DNA of 64,000 bases, from contig JADZEK010000147.1 in NCBI GenBank assembly GCA_020850595.1, positions 124,001 to 188,000 of the forward strand. Reading direction: 5' to 3'. This stretch comes from Anaerolineales bacterium. GTDB taxonomy: Bacteria; Chloroflexota; Anaerolineae; Anaerolineales; UBA6663. Both the position numbers and the translations under genes were made by a program. Positions 9,353 to 19,636 of the stretch are shown piece by piece (position 1 is the stretch's first letter; every line of letters begins with the position of its first letter). The notes under the pieces were generated by a model, which was not told the origin of the DNA, ran no database searches, and saw nothing but the letters and a program-made list of their open reading frames with translations.

Positions 9353-11056
9353 ATGCCGCGCGTCCGTCTCTGGTTTGACCTACGCCTGATCGCACGGCTG
9401 GCGGGCCGGCTGGTAGGCTATCTGACAATGGCGGCGCTGCTGGTCACGGGCTGTCGGCCCGTGATCAGCGCGCCGCCGACTGCGCCAAGCGCCATCCATC
9501 TGACGATTTTGGTGGACGGCGACGTGCAGACCTACAGTTTTGAGGCGGGGCTGACGGTCCGGGAGGCCGTCGCGACCGCCGGGATCACCCTGGGCGAGCT
9601 GGATCAGGTTTCGCCGGCGCCCTTCACCGTCATCAGCAACGGGCTGGCCATCGTCATTACGCGCGTCAGCGAACGGTTTGAGACCGAGACGGTGCAGATT
9701 CCATTCGCATCGGAGATCGTGCACAACGAGGGGCTGCCGGCGGGCGAGCGGCGCTTGCTGCAAGTGGGCCAGGTCGGCACCGAAGAGCTGACCTACCGCA
9801 CGGTGTTCGAGGACGGCGTGCAGGTGTCGCGCAGCGTGGTGCGGCGGGTGACGCTCACCAGCCCGGTGAGTGAGATCATCATGGTGGGGCAGCAGGGGTC
9901 GTTCACGCTGGTGCCCATCAGCGGCACGCTGGCCTACATCAACGGGCGCAACGCCTGGGTGATGCGCGGCAACTCAGGCCAGCGGCTGCCGCTGACGACC
10001 AGCGGCGACCTGGACGGGAAGGTGTTTGAGCTGTCGCCCGACGGCCGGTGGCTGCTGTTCTCGCGCGAGGTGACGGCCAGCAACGCCGGCAACTTCAACA
10101 CGCTCTGGATCGTCGCGACGACGCCGGTAACGACCACGCGCCCGACCACGACCACCACGCCGGCGCTGCCGTTTACGCTGCCGGTGTCGAACGCACTTTA
10201 CGCCGAGTGGTCGCCGATTGATGCGCGCACACTGATTTACAGCACGGCCGAGCGCATCAGCCGCGCACCGGGTTGGCAGGCCAACAACGATCTGTGGCTG
10301 CTGCGCTGGGCGCCGCGCGCCGGGAACCGGCAGACCTTTACGACCACGCAAATCCTCGACAGTTCGGCGGGCGGGCTGTATGGCTGGTGGGGCACGGGCT
10401 TTGCCTTCGCGCCCGACGGCCGCTCGCTGGCTTACAGCCGGGCCGACTCCATCGGCCTGCTGAGCTTCAGCTTCCGCAGCGCGCGCGCCATCACCGCCAC
10501 GGTGGTGATCTCGGAGTTGGTGCAGTTCACAGCCTATAACACGCACAGCGATTGGGCCTGGTACCCGCCGATGCGCTGGGCGCCGAACGGCACGGCGCTC
10601 TACACCATCACGCACGGCGGGCCGATTGGGCTGGAGGCGCCGGAGGACTCGCCGGCCTTCGACCTGGGCGCGGTGAGCGTGCCCAGCGGGCGGCAATACA
10701 CCCTCATTCCGCGCGCGGGAATGTTCGCCAACCCACAGCCATCACCGGAACGGGTGCTGCCCAGCGGCGAGGTGAGCTACCGCATCGCCTTCCTGCAAGC
10801 CACGGACCCGAACAACTCACCCTTCAGCAACTACCGGCTGGGGCTGATGGACCGCGACGGCAGCAACACGCGGTTTGTGTTTCCGCCCGAGGGCCAAAGC
10901 GGTCTAAGCCCGAACGAACAGATCGCCTGGTCGCCCAGCGGCGACCGGCTGGCCCTGATCTACCAGGGCAACGTGTGGGTGATTGACCCAGACACGGGCC
11001 TGAACCAACAACTGACCGGCGACGGGCTGAGCGCCGAGCCGCGCTGGTCGCAGTAA
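9353..11056 (+). CDS. DUF348/G5-domain lipoprotein with C-terminal TolB/PD40-like beta-propeller
   Basis: HLTILVDGDVQTYSFEAGLTVREAVATAGITLGELDQVSP (DUF348-like), LLQVGQVGTEELTYRTVFEDGVQVSRSVV (G5-like), then WSPSGDRLALIYQGNVWVID repeats. Confidence 0.7.
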   Translation: MPRVRLWFDLRLIARLAGRLVGYLTMAALLVTGCRPVISAPPTAPSAIHLTILVDGDVQTYSFEAGLTVREAVATAGITLGELDQVSPAPFTVISNGLAIVITRVSERFETETVQIPFASEIVHNEGLPAGERRLLQVGQVGTEELTYRTVFEDGVQVSRSVVRRVTLTSPVSEIIMVGQQGSFTLVPISGTLAYINGRNAWVMRGNSGQRLPLTTSGDLDGKVFELSPDGRWLLFSREVTASNAGNFNTLWIVATTPVTTTRPTTTTTPALPFTLPVSNALYAEWSPIDARTLIYSTAERISRAPGWQANNDLWLLRWAPRAGNRQTFTTTQILDSSAGGLYGWWGTGFAFAPDGRSLAYSRADSIGLLSFSFRSARAITATVVISELVQFTAYNTHSDWAWYPPMRWAPNGTALYTITHGGPIGLEAPEDSPAFDLGAVSVPSGRQYTLIPRAGMFANPQPSPERVLPSGEVSYRIAFLQATDPNNSPFSNYRLGLMDRDGSNTRFVFPPEGQSGLSPNEQIAWSPSGDRLALIYQGNVWVIDPDTGLNQQLTGDGLSAEPRWSQ

Positions 11057-11068
11057 AGGCCGAGCAGC

Positions 11069-14000
11069 ATGCGCCGAATTTACTTCTTAGGCTGCCTGGC
11101 GCTGTGCGCGGCGGCGCTGGCCGGGCTGGCCGCCGCCAGCCACGCGCACGCCGCGCAGACCTTCGGCACCACTGTGGGCCTGCCCGACCCGGCATTGGCC
11201 GTGCGCCCAGCGAGCATCCGCGGCGTGAACGTGGCGCTGGAGCAGTATGGCGACCCCGCGGCGGTGGTGGCGCAACTGACCGGTCTGCCGTGGCTGCGGC
11301 AGACCTTCGCCTGGGACGAGATTGAGCCACAGCGCGGGGGGTATGCGTGGACGACGTGGGACCGCGTGGTCGGCGCGGCCACCAGCGGCGATCACCAACT
11401 GATTGCCGTCCTCAACTACTCGCCCGAGTGGGCGCGGCCGGCCGGGCGGCCCCGCAGCGCGCCCCCGCTCGCGGTGGAAGACTTCGCGGCCTTCGCCGGG
11501 GCGTTCGCGGAGCGCTACGGCGAGGCGGTGAGCGTCTACCAGATTTGGGACGAGCCGAACCTGGCCTCGGGCTGGGGAGACCAGCCGCCCTCGGCCGGCG
11601 ACTACGCCGCGCTGCTCGAGGCCGCGTATGGCGCCATCCACGCGGCCGACCCGTCGGCCACAGTGCTGGCGGGCGCGCTGGCTCCCACACTGGAGACCGG
11701 CCCCGACAACTTGAGCGACCTGCTCTACTTGCAGCAATTGTATGACCAGGGGGCGGGCAGCGCGTTCGACGGAGCGGCCGGCAAGCCGTTTGGGTTCTAC
11801 ACCGGGCCGAACGACCGGCAGGCGGACGCGGCGCGGCTGAATTTCTCACGCTTTGCCCTGCTGCGCGAGGTGATAGAACGGAACGGCGACAGCGCCAAGC
11901 TGTTGTGGGGTGGCAACTTCGGCTGGAACACGCTGGACTCGCCGTGGGGCAAGGCCACGCCGGAAGAACAGGTGGACCATACACTGGCGGCGTTCGCGCG
12001 GGCCGAGAGCGAGTGGCCGTGGGCAGGTGTGCTGGCGCTGGAGACGCTGCAGCCGCCGCTGCCGCCCGGTGACCCGCACTGGGGCTTCGCGCTGCTCGAC
12101 CCCAACGGTTTACCCACGCCGCTGCTGGCCGCGCTGACCCCCGCGCAAGCCGGGCCGCCGACGGCCGCGCCCGGCAACTACAGCGCGTTCTACCCCGGCC
12201 TGCGCTACGCGGGTGACTGGCAGTTGGGCGAACTGGGCGCAGACATCCCAGAAGACTACGCGGGCGCGTCGGTGACGCTGCAATTTGAGGGCACCGACCT
12301 GGCGCTGAAGGTGCGGCGCGCCGACTACCGCGGCTATCTGTACGTGACGATTGACGGCCAACCCGCCAATGGTTTGCCGCAGGACGAGCGCGGGGCGTAC
12401 CTGGTGCTGACTGCGCCCGAGGCGGGCGCGCCGCAGGTGACAACTATTGCGGTGGCGACCGGGCTGGCGCCGGGCCGCACGCACACCGCGGTGCTTGTGC
12501 CCGAGCGCGGCTGGGGGCAATGGGCGTTCGTGGGCTTCTCGGTCGGTCTGACCTTACCCGATGCCGGCTATGCGCAGATTTGGGCACTGCTGGCCGCCGT
12601 GGCGCTGGCGAGCGCGGGCTGCGGCTACCACTTAGGGCGCGGGCTGGCCTGGGGTGAGGCGGGCAAGGCGGCGCGGCGGCAATGGGAGCGGCTGGGCGGC
12701 TTGGGCCAGGTTGCGCTGACGGGCGCGGCCGGCGGGCTGCTCTACCTGAGCGCTTTCCTTACCTGGGGCAACGAGGCCACGGCCGTCTCGCGCCGCTTTG
12801 GCGACGCCGCGCCGATTGCGCTGACGGCGCTGACGGCTGGGCTGCTGTACTTCTCGCCGTCGCTGTGGCTGGCGCTGGCAGCGCTGGCAGTGTTGTTCGG
12901 ATGCATCTATTTGCGGCTGGAGCTGGGCCTGTGGTTCACGGCGCTGTTCGTGCCGTTCTATTTGCAGTATCGCCTGCTGTGGCAGCGCGGCTTCGCGATG
13001 GTGGAAATTTGCGTGCTGCTGACGCTGGCGGCGTGGCTGCTGCACAACGCGCGGCCACTGCTGGTGCGCCTGGCGCGACGCGGCAGCGGGCCGCCGCTGC
13101 GCCTCTCGGGACTGGATTGGGCGGTCGGCGCGTATTTCATCGTTGCTACACTGAGCACGTTGAACGCCGGGCTGCTGGGCGTGGCCTTGCGCGAATGGCG
13201 GCTGGTGATGCTGGAGCCAGTAGTCTATTATTGCCTGCTGCGCGCCACGCCGCTCGACCGGCGCGGCCTGTGGCGGCTGGTGGATTTCTTTATGCTGGGC
13301 GCGGTGGCGGTGGCGCTGGTGGGCGTGTATCAGCACATGACGGGCACGGGCCTGATTACGGCCGAGGAGGGGCTGGCCCGCATCCGCAGTGTGTATGGGT
13401 CGCCCAACAACCTGGCGCTCTACCTGGGGCGGGCGCTGCCGGTGGCCGTGGCGGTGCTGGTGTTGGGGCGCGAACGCGGGCGGCGCGCGCTGTACGGGCT
13501 GGCGGCGGCGCTGCTGGCCGTGACCCTGGTACTGACGTTCTCGAAGGGCGCGCTGCTGCTGGGCGCGCCCGCCGCGCTGGCCGTGGTGCTGATCGCGTGG
13601 CTGGGGCGGCGCGGCTGGTGGCTGGTGGGCGGCGGCGCGGCGGCCGGGCTGGCGGCGCTGCCACTGTTGGCGCGGACGCCGCGCTTCGCCGGGCTGTTCG
13701 ACTTCAGCGGCGGCACGTCTTTCTTCCGCGTGCGGCTGTGGGTGTCGGCGTGGCGCATGTTCCTGGATCACCCACTGCTGGGCGTGGGGCCGGACAACTT
13801 CCTGGCGCTATATCGGAGCCGCTACATCCTGCCGGAGGCGTGGCAGGAGCCGAACCTGTCGCACCCGCACAACATCTTGCTCGACTTCTTGAGCCGGCTG
13901 GGCGTGCCGGGCTTCGCGGCGGGCGTATGGCTCATCGGCGGCTTCTGGGTCACGGCGCTGAGGGCTTACCGGCGGCTGGCGGCGGCCGCGGACGCCGAAC

Positions 14001-14227
14001 ATCGGGCGATGCTGCCGCTGGCGGTGGGGCTGATGGGGCTGGTGGCCGACATGCTGGCGCACGGGCTAGTGGACCACAGCTTTTTCCTGGTAGACCTGGC
14101 ATACGTGTTCTTCCTGGCGCTGGCGGCGGTGCAGCACCTGGCCCGGCTGGCCGAACCGGCAGCGTCGCGAGGCCCGGAGGCCGCTGTGTTACAATCGCGC
14201 GGATTTGCCGGCACTCAGCGCCGCTGA
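11069..14227 (+). CDS. fusion: N-terminal clan GH-A-like glycoside hydrolase plus sugar-binding-like domain plus C-terminal O-antigen ligase (Wzy_C/WaaL)
   Basis: N-term [47 protein letters not shown]...YQIWDEPN; C-term polytopic with [10 protein letters not shown]...[20 protein letters not shown]...[17 protein letters not shown]. Confidence 0.8.
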   Translation: MRRIYFLGCLALCAAALAGLAAASHAHAAQTFGTTVGLPDPALAVRPASIRGVNVALEQYGDPAAVVAQLTGLPWLRQTFAWDEIEPQRGGYAWTTWDRVVGAATSGDHQLIAVLNYSPEWARPAGRPRSAPPLAVEDFAAFAGAFAERYGEAVSVYQIWDEPNLASGWGDQPPSAGDYAALLEAAYGAIHAADPSATVLAGALAPTLETGPDNLSDLLYLQQLYDQGAGSAFDGAAGKPFGFYTGPNDRQADAARLNFSRFALLREVIERNGDSAKLLWGGNFGWNTLDSPWGKATPEEQVDHTLAAFARAESEWPWAGVLALETLQPPLPPGDPHWGFALLDPNGLPTPLLAALTPAQAGPPTAAPGNYSAFYPGLRYAGDWQLGELGADIPEDYAGASVTLQFEGTDLALKVRRADYRGYLYVTIDGQPANGLPQDERGAYLVLTAPEAGAPQVTTIAVATGLAPGRTHTAVLVPERGWGQWAFVGFSVGLTLPDAGYAQIWALLAAVALASAGCGYHLGRGLAWGEAGKAARRQWERLGGLGQVALTGAAGGLLYLSAFLTWGNEATAVSRRFGDAAPIALTALTAGLLYFSPSLWLALAALAVLFGCIYLRLELGLWFTALFVPFYLQYRLLWQRGFAMVEICVLLTLAAWLLHNARPLLVRLARRGSGPPLRLSGLDWAVGAYFIVATLSTLNAGLLGVALREWRLVMLEPVVYYCLLRATPLDRRGLWRLVDFFMLGAVAVALVGVYQHMTGTGLITAEEGLARIRSVYGSPNNLALYLGRALPVAVAVLVLGRERGRRALYGLAAALLAVTLVLTFSKGALLLGAPAALAVVLIAWLGRRGWWLVGGGAAAGLAALPLLARTPRFAGLFDFSGGTSFFRVRLWVSAWRMFLDHPLLGVGPDNFLALYRSRYILPEAWQEPNLSHPHNILLDFLSRLGVPGFAAGVWLIGGFWVTALRAYRRLAAAADAEHRAMLPLAVGLMGLVADMLAHGLVDHSFFLVDLAYVFFLALAAVQHLARLAEPAASRGPEAAVLQSRGFAGTQRR

Positions 14228-14283
14228 TTCCACACGCGGCACCCGACACGGCCAATGACAAGGGACTCGCAAAGGACGGTCGC

Positions 14284-15237
14284 ATGCGTATTTTGATTAC
14301 GGGGGGGGCCGGATTTATCGGATCACATCTCTGCGACGCTTACCTGGCACAGGGCCACGGCGTGATCGCGGTGGACAACCTGCTCACGGGCAGCGCGCGC
14401 AACATCGAGCACCTGCGCGGTCACGCAGGTTTTGAGTTTCGCCAGCAGGATGTGACTACGCCGCTCAACGTGGACGGGCCGCTGGAGGCGGTACTGCACT
14501 TCGCCTCGCCCGCCAGCCCATCGCTGACGGCGCCGACCAGCTATATGCAACTGCCGATTGAGACGCTGCGGGTCGGTTCACTGGGCACGTTCAACGCACT
14601 AGACCTGGCGAAAGCCAAGGGGGCGCGCTTGTTGATGGCCTCGACCTCGGAGGTCTACGGCGACCCGCTGGAGCACCCGCAAAAAGAAACGTATTGGGGC
14701 CACGTGGACTCGATTGGGCCGCGCTCGGTTTACGATGAGGCCAAACGCTTCAGCGAAGCGTTGACCATGGCCTACCACCGCAAGCACGGCGTGGCGACGC
14801 GGATCGTGCGCATCTTTAACACTTACGGCCCGCGGATGCAGTTGGACGACGGGCGCGTGGTGCCGAACTTCGTGGGCCAGGCGCTGCGCGGGCAGCCGCT
14901 GACCGTGTACGGCGACGGCAGCCAGACGCGCAGCTTTTGTTACGTGGCCGATTTGGTGGAGGGGTTACAGAAGCTGCTGGCCAGCGACGAGCCGACGCCG
15001 GTGAACTTGGGCAACCCGCGCGAGGTAACTATTCGCGAATTCGCGGAGGTGATCAACGGGCTGACGGGCAACCAGGGCGGAATCGTCGTCATGCCCGCCA
15101 GCCGCACGCAGGGCGACCCACAGCGCCGCCAGCCGGACATCAGCAAGGCCAAGCGCGTGTTGGGCTGGGAGCCGCGCACGCCACTGGAAGCGGGCCTGCG
15201 CCGCACGATTGAGTATTTTCGGGGCGTGATCGCCTAG
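14284..15237 (+). CDS. NAD-dependent epimerase/dehydratase, UDP-glucuronate decarboxylase-like
   Basis: [44 protein letters not shown]...[20 protein letters not shown]. Confidence 0.9.
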   Translation: MRILITGGAGFIGSHLCDAYLAQGHGVIAVDNLLTGSARNIEHLRGHAGFEFRQQDVTTPLNVDGPLEAVLHFASPASPSLTAPTSYMQLPIETLRVGSLGTFNALDLAKAKGARLLMASTSEVYGDPLEHPQKETYWGHVDSIGPRSVYDEAKRFSEALTMAYHRKHGVATRIVRIFNTYGPRMQLDDGRVVPNFVGQALRGQPLTVYGDGSQTRSFCYVADLVEGLQKLLASDEPTPVNLGNPREVTIREFAEVINGLTGNQGGIVVMPASRTQGDPQRRQPDISKAKRVLGWEPRTPLEAGLRRTIEYFRGVIA

Positions 15238-15254
15238 CCGGGGGGCTGTCGCTC

Positions 15255-16808
15255 GTGGTGCGCGCCGCCCTACCTCCGCTACCCCGACTAAGCGCGCCCA
15301 CCCTGGCGCTGGGTTGGGCGGCACTGGCCGCGGCGGTGGGCCTAATGCTGGCCCGCCTGCCGCTGCTAACCGGGGCAGCGGTGCTGGCTGGCGCGGCAGC
15401 GTTGTTCTTCGCCGCCTGGGAGCCGGCGATTGGGCTGGGGCTGGCGGTGCTGCTCGGCCCGGCGCGCGCCTACCTGGCGATTGCAGCGCCGGACGTGCCG
15501 GACCCGGGCCAGTTGTTCTTTGGGCTGGCAGCGGCGGGCTGGCTGGCGCGCGGACTGCTGAGGCGCGACCTGCGCCTGCCGCGCAGCCCGCTGCTGGGGC
15601 TGCTGGCGATCTACCTGGGCGTGGGGCTGGTGTCACAACTCAACGGGACCGCGCTGGAGGAGGGGCTGAAAGAACTCATTAAGTGGGCCGAGATCGCGCT
15701 GGGATTGGTGATCGGGGCGGACGAGGCGCGGCGCGGCCGGGCGCGCGGGCTGGTGGCGGCGCTGGTGTTGGCCGGGCTGGCACAGGGCGGGCTGGCAGTG
15801 TATCAGTCGCAACTGCGCGGGACCGGGCCGGAGCACTTTCGGCTGGGCGACGGCAGTTACCGCGCTTACGGCTCGTTCGAGCAGCCCAACCCGCTGGGTG
15901 GCTTCTTGGGGCTGTTGTGGCCGGTGGCGGCCGGGCTGGCCTGGGCGGCGCTGGAGCCGCTGGTATGGGCGAGGTGGGGGCAGGTGCGCGCCCAAGTGCG
16001 CGCGTGGCTGCGGCTGGACTGGGAGCGGACGCCACCGCCCGCCCGCCCGCCCGCCTGGCGACGCTATGCGTTGGGCGTGAGCCTGGGCGGCGCGGCGCTG
16101 GTGATGCTCGGCGGGCTGTTCTTCTCATATTCGCGGGGGGCGTGGCTGGGTGCGGCGGCGGCGGGGGTGGCGCTGGTGGCGGCGCTGCCGCGGCGCTGGT
16201 GGGCGGGGCTGGCGCTGGTGACGGCGGGGGGCGCGCTGGCGCTGGGGCTGCGGCAAGCAGGGTTGCTGCCGGCGGGCATCGCCAACCGGCTGGCCGATGT
16301 GGCGGACTTCACCAGCGTGACGGACGTGCGCGGGGTGAACATCAACGACGCGAACTTCGCCATCGTGGAGCGGCTGGCGCACTGGCAGGCGGCGGAGGGC
16401 ATGGCACGCGACTACCCCTGGCTGGGCGTGGGGCTGGGCAATTATGGCGCGGCCTACCCGCGCTATGCGCTGCTGAACTGGCCCAACGCGCTGGGCCACG
16501 CGCACATGATCTATCTAAACGTTCTGGCGGAAACGGGGGTGGTCGGTCTGGCGGCCTATGTTCTGCTGTGGGGGTTGGTGTTCGCGCAGACGCTGCGCCT
16601 GATCGGCCGGAGCCGTGGCTGGGAGCGCGGGCTGGCGCTGGGCCTGCTGGGCGCGTGGGTGCACTTGAGCGCGCATCAGGTGGTGGACAACCTGTACGTC
16701 AACAACATTCATTTCACGCTGGCCGTGCTGCTAGGCTTGCTGGCCGCGCCGGCGGCTTTCGGCCCCACGCCAGACCGCAAGGAAACTGTGACCGCATGTC
16801 TCGTCTAA
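15255..16808 (+). CDS. O-antigen ligase family protein
   Basis: Polytopic; GSFEQPNPLGGFLGLLWPVAAG, FSYSRGAWLGAAAAG, YPWLGVGLGNYGAAYPRY...GHAHMIYLNVLAETGVVG. Confidence 0.85.
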   Translation: MVRAALPPLPRLSAPTLALGWAALAAAVGLMLARLPLLTGAAVLAGAAALFFAAWEPAIGLGLAVLLGPARAYLAIAAPDVPDPGQLFFGLAAAGWLARGLLRRDLRLPRSPLLGLLAIYLGVGLVSQLNGTALEEGLKELIKWAEIALGLVIGADEARRGRARGLVAALVLAGLAQGGLAVYQSQLRGTGPEHFRLGDGSYRAYGSFEQPNPLGGFLGLLWPVAAGLAWAALEPLVWARWGQVRAQVRAWLRLDWERTPPPARPPAWRRYALGVSLGGAALVMLGGLFFSYSRGAWLGAAAAGVALVAALPRRWWAGLALVTAGGALALGLRQAGLLPAGIANRLADVADFTSVTDVRGVNINDANFAIVERLAHWQAAEGMARDYPWLGVGLGNYGAAYPRYALLNWPNALGHAHMIYLNVLAETGVVGLAAYVLLWGLVFAQTLRLIGRSRGWERGLALGLLGAWVHLSAHQVVDNLYVNNIHFTLAVLLGLLAAPAAFGPTPDRKETVTACLV

Positions 16809-17272
16809 TGACCGCGGCGCCCGCCGCCCGCAAAGAAGCCGGGCGCTTCGCCAAGTTCCTGGTCGTGGGGGCCATCGGGTTTGTGGTGGATGCGACGGTC
16901 TTCAACCTGCTGGTGCACGTTATCAACCTGCCCGTCATCATCGCGCAGGCATTTTCGTTCTGCGCGGCGCTGATCAGCAACTTCACGCTCAATCGCTACT
17001 GGACCTACCCCGACAGCCGCAGCAAGCGGATTCGGCATCAACTGCTGCAATTCGCCCTCATCAACGTGATTGGGTTGGGCATCCGCACCGGCGTGATCGT
17101 GCTTATCAACCAGCCGTATCACTTGCTGGTGGCCAACCAGCCCTTCGTAACGCTGAGCACCGACGGCGTGGAGTTCTTCGCGGGCAACATGATCCTGGCC
17201 ACGGCCGTGCTGGTGGTGCTGCTGTGGAACTTCTTTGTCAACCGGTATTGGACTTATAACGACGTCAGTTGA
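16796..17272 (+). CDS. GtrA family membrane protein
   Basis: RFAKFLVVGAIGFVVDATVFNLLVHV...SNFTLNRYWTYPDSR...NFFVNRYWTYND. Confidence 0.9.
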   Translation: MSRLMTAAPAARKEAGRFAKFLVVGAIGFVVDATVFNLLVHVINLPVIIAQAFSFCAALISNFTLNRYWTYPDSRSKRIRHQLLQFALINVIGLGIRTGVIVLINQPYHLLVANQPFVTLSTDGVEFFAGNMILATAVLVVLLWNFFVNRYWTYNDVS

Positions 17273-17277
17273 CGCCG

Positions 17278-18414
17278 ATGCGTATCGGCTTTGACGCCAC
17301 TTCCGCGGTGCGGCAAGGGGCCGGCATCGGGCGCATCACCCGCGAGCTGCTGCGGGCGCTGGCCCAGCGCGACGCGGCCCACAGCTACCGCCTGATCTAT
17401 GCCGCACCGCCCGGGGCGGCGGCCCAACCGCTGCCGCCCCTGGGCCGCAATTTTCATGTCCGCCGGCTGCCGTTCGACGACCTGTGGCTGGCCCGCGTGT
17501 GGCACCGCGCGCGGCTGCCGCTGCCGGTGAACCTGGTGACGGGCGGCATTGACCTGTTCCACGCGCCCGACTTCACGCTGCCGCCGGTACTCCCCGGCAC
17601 GCGCACGGTGCTGACGGTGCACGATCTGTCGTTCGTGCGCGACCCCGAGTCGGCCCTGCCGGTGCTGCGCCGATACCTCAACCAGGTGGTGCCCCGCTCG
17701 GTGCGGCGCGCCACGCACGTGCTGGCGGACTCGGAGGCCACGCGCAACGACCTAGCGGCGCTGTACGGCACGCCGCGCGAGAAGATCACGGTGCTGTACA
17801 GCGGCGTAAACGCAATGTTCCAGCCGGTGCGCGACGCCGACCGGCTGGCCGCGGTGCGGTTGCGCTACGGCATCGGCGCGGCCCCGTACGTGCTGGCGGT
17901 GAGCACGCTGCAACCGCGCAAGAACTACCCGCGTCTGATCCAGGCCCTCGCCCGCCAGCCAGACCCAAGCCTGCGGCTGGTGATCGTGGGCGGCAAAGGC
18001 TGGCTGTACGACGCGATCTTTGCCGAGGTGGGCCGCAGCGGGCTGGAGGGCCGGGTGATCTTCGCGGGCTTTGCCGCCGACGAGGACTTGCCGGCGCTGT
18101 ACTCCGGCGCACGCGTGGTGGCCTATCCCTCCACCTATGAGGGCTTCGGCCTACCCATCCTGGAAGGCTACGCCTGCGGCACGCCGGTGGTGACCTCGAC
18201 GGCCGCGTGCCTGCCGGAAGTGGCGGGCGGCGCGGCGCTGCTGGTGGATCCGCTGGACGTGGACGCTATCGCTACCGCGCTGCACCAGGCCGCCAGCGAC
18301 GAGACCTTGCGCGCCAGCCTGATCGCGCGCGGCTTCGAGCGCGTGCGCCCCTTCACCTGGGACAACGCGGCCAAGCAATTGTTGGAGGTGTACGGGGCCG
18401 TCGGAGGCAAGTGA
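17278..18414 (+). CDS. glycosyltransferase family 4 (group 1)
   Basis: MRIGFDATSAVRQGAGIGRITRELL...LPALYSGARVVAYPSTYEGFGLPILEGYACGTPVVTS. Confidence 0.93.
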   Translation: MRIGFDATSAVRQGAGIGRITRELLRALAQRDAAHSYRLIYAAPPGAAAQPLPPLGRNFHVRRLPFDDLWLARVWHRARLPLPVNLVTGGIDLFHAPDFTLPPVLPGTRTVLTVHDLSFVRDPESALPVLRRYLNQVVPRSVRRATHVLADSEATRNDLAALYGTPREKITVLYSGVNAMFQPVRDADRLAAVRLRYGIGAAPYVLAVSTLQPRKNYPRLIQALARQPDPSLRLVIVGGKGWLYDAIFAEVGRSGLEGRVIFAGFAADEDLPALYSGARVVAYPSTYEGFGLPILEGYACGTPVVTSTAACLPEVAGGAALLVDPLDVDAIATALHQAASDETLRASLIARGFERVRPFTWDNAAKQLLEVYGAVGGK

Positions 18415-18424
18415 TTTCTGATTG
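18325..18424 (+). repeat. direct repeat copy 1 (3' end of GT4 gene plus downstream gatttctgattg)
   Basis: 100 bp matching 22157-22256 with 4 mismatches. Confidence 0.95.
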
Positions 18425-18800
18425 GGGGAGAGCCATGTTCGACATTGCGCATGTCAGCGAAGCAGGATCGGTGAACACCGCGCCAACGCCCATAAGCAAT
18501 GGTCAAACAACCCCTACCAATCCATAGAGGTGATCACCAGATTAGGCACGCTGTGAGCGAGTTCGTGTTGATATACGTGGTAATCTCAAGTGACGTAAAC
18601 AGATAAGGTTAGGGATGATTTAGGTATTAATGACTACTGGTTTGGGATTGACTGTAGTGCAGGTCAATACTATTCTCATTGTAGCTCTTTGTAGCGCCCC
18701 ATGGGGGGGCCTCCACAATGCACATTCAATTAAGGACCGGGACAAGGCTTAGCTTGCGGAGTTAGTAGGCTTCGGCTGTCACTTCTGGGATTCAAAGTGA

Positions 18801-19376
18801 ATGGACACGCTAGCGGACTCCATTGCCGATACATCGGTCACTGTCATCCGATTCATTATAGGCTTTGTGCTCCTGGTATCTGGCCTGCTAAAACTTCGTG
18901 ACAAAAATCAGTTTCTATTCGCTGTATTGGGCTATGCGTTTTTGCCCCGAAAGCTTGGGGGAGTGATAGCTATGTGCCTCCCCTTTGTCGAACTAGGTGA
19001 AGGCGTCTTGCTCTTGAGCGGTTGGCAGATCCAAGTCTCTACTACTTGTGCTTTCGTTCTTCTGCTGCTTTTCTCGTGGGCGATGTCTATCAGTTTGGTA
19101 CAGGGTCGAAACCATTCGTGTGGCTGCTTTCACGCCCTTACGCCCATTAGGTGGCGATTGGTCTATAGAAATATAGCCATCATGGGCCTGCTTTTGATCG
19201 TACTCATGCACGGTGAACTCGGAGGAAGTAGACTAATAATCCCCAGCAACTCGCAAGACAGTCTGTCGTCACTATCAGTATTCAGCTACATCCTTGCGTT
19301 AACATGGCTCATAGCTATCCTAACAACGATCATCTTCCACAAAACCCTTAAGGTTGGAAAACCAACTGGCAATTGA
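18801..19376 (+). CDS. MauE/DoxX-like redox-associated membrane protein
   Basis: TM protein with IRFIIGFVLLVSGLLKLRD and QGRNHSCGCFHALTPIRWRLVYRN (CGCF...RN signature of MauE-type proteins). Confidence 0.75.
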   Translation: MDTLADSIADTSVTVIRFIIGFVLLVSGLLKLRDKNQFLFAVLGYAFLPRKLGGVIAMCLPFVELGEGVLLLSGWQIQVSTTCAFVLLLLFSWAMSISLVQGRNHSCGCFHALTPIRWRLVYRNIAIMGLLLIVLMHGELGGSRLIIPSNSQDSLSSLSVFSYILALTWLIAILTTIIFHKTLKVGKPTGN

Positions 19377-19628
19377 GCCAGTTTCGGGCCAAGCAATGAA
19401 AGGGGATATACGTCATGTCGAACAAGCACCTATCGCGCCGCGTATTCTTGGGTAGTTTCGCCAGAGCTACCGCTGCGGCCGTTCTGGCGAGTTTCGCAAG
19501 GCTATTTCCAGAGGCCGATGTCGCTCTCGCTGTCAAGGGGAGCATGGCCAAGCCCGTATCGGGTCAGGGACCCACTCCAATGGACCCCGGAGATCCTCGA
19601 GCCGTTGCCTTGAAATCTCTAGCGGAAG

Positions 19629-19636
19629 CACAATTG
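19629..19636. repeat. 8 bp target site duplication (left) cacaattg
   Basis: Identical to 20909-20916, directly abutting IS inverted repeats. Confidence 0.9.

Noticed and set aside
12632-13771. 379 aa - strand ORF
   Set aside because: Antisense of the O-antigen ligase domain; Gln/Arg/His-rich composition, no recognisable domain.
12682-14283. N-terminal half of the 851 aa + ORF ending at 15237
   Set aside because: Out-of-frame read of the upstream ligase gene; the real epimerase gene starts at ATG 14284.
15683-16795. N-terminal part of the 529 aa ORF ending at 17272
   Set aside because: Alternate-frame translation of the second O-antigen ligase; only the GtrA portion from 16796 is genuine.
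18435-18527. 30-codon ORF MFDIAHVSEAGSVNTAPTPISNGQTTPTNP at the start of the island
   Set aside because: No RBS or homology visible; too short to support, although its position next to the repeat boundary is noted.
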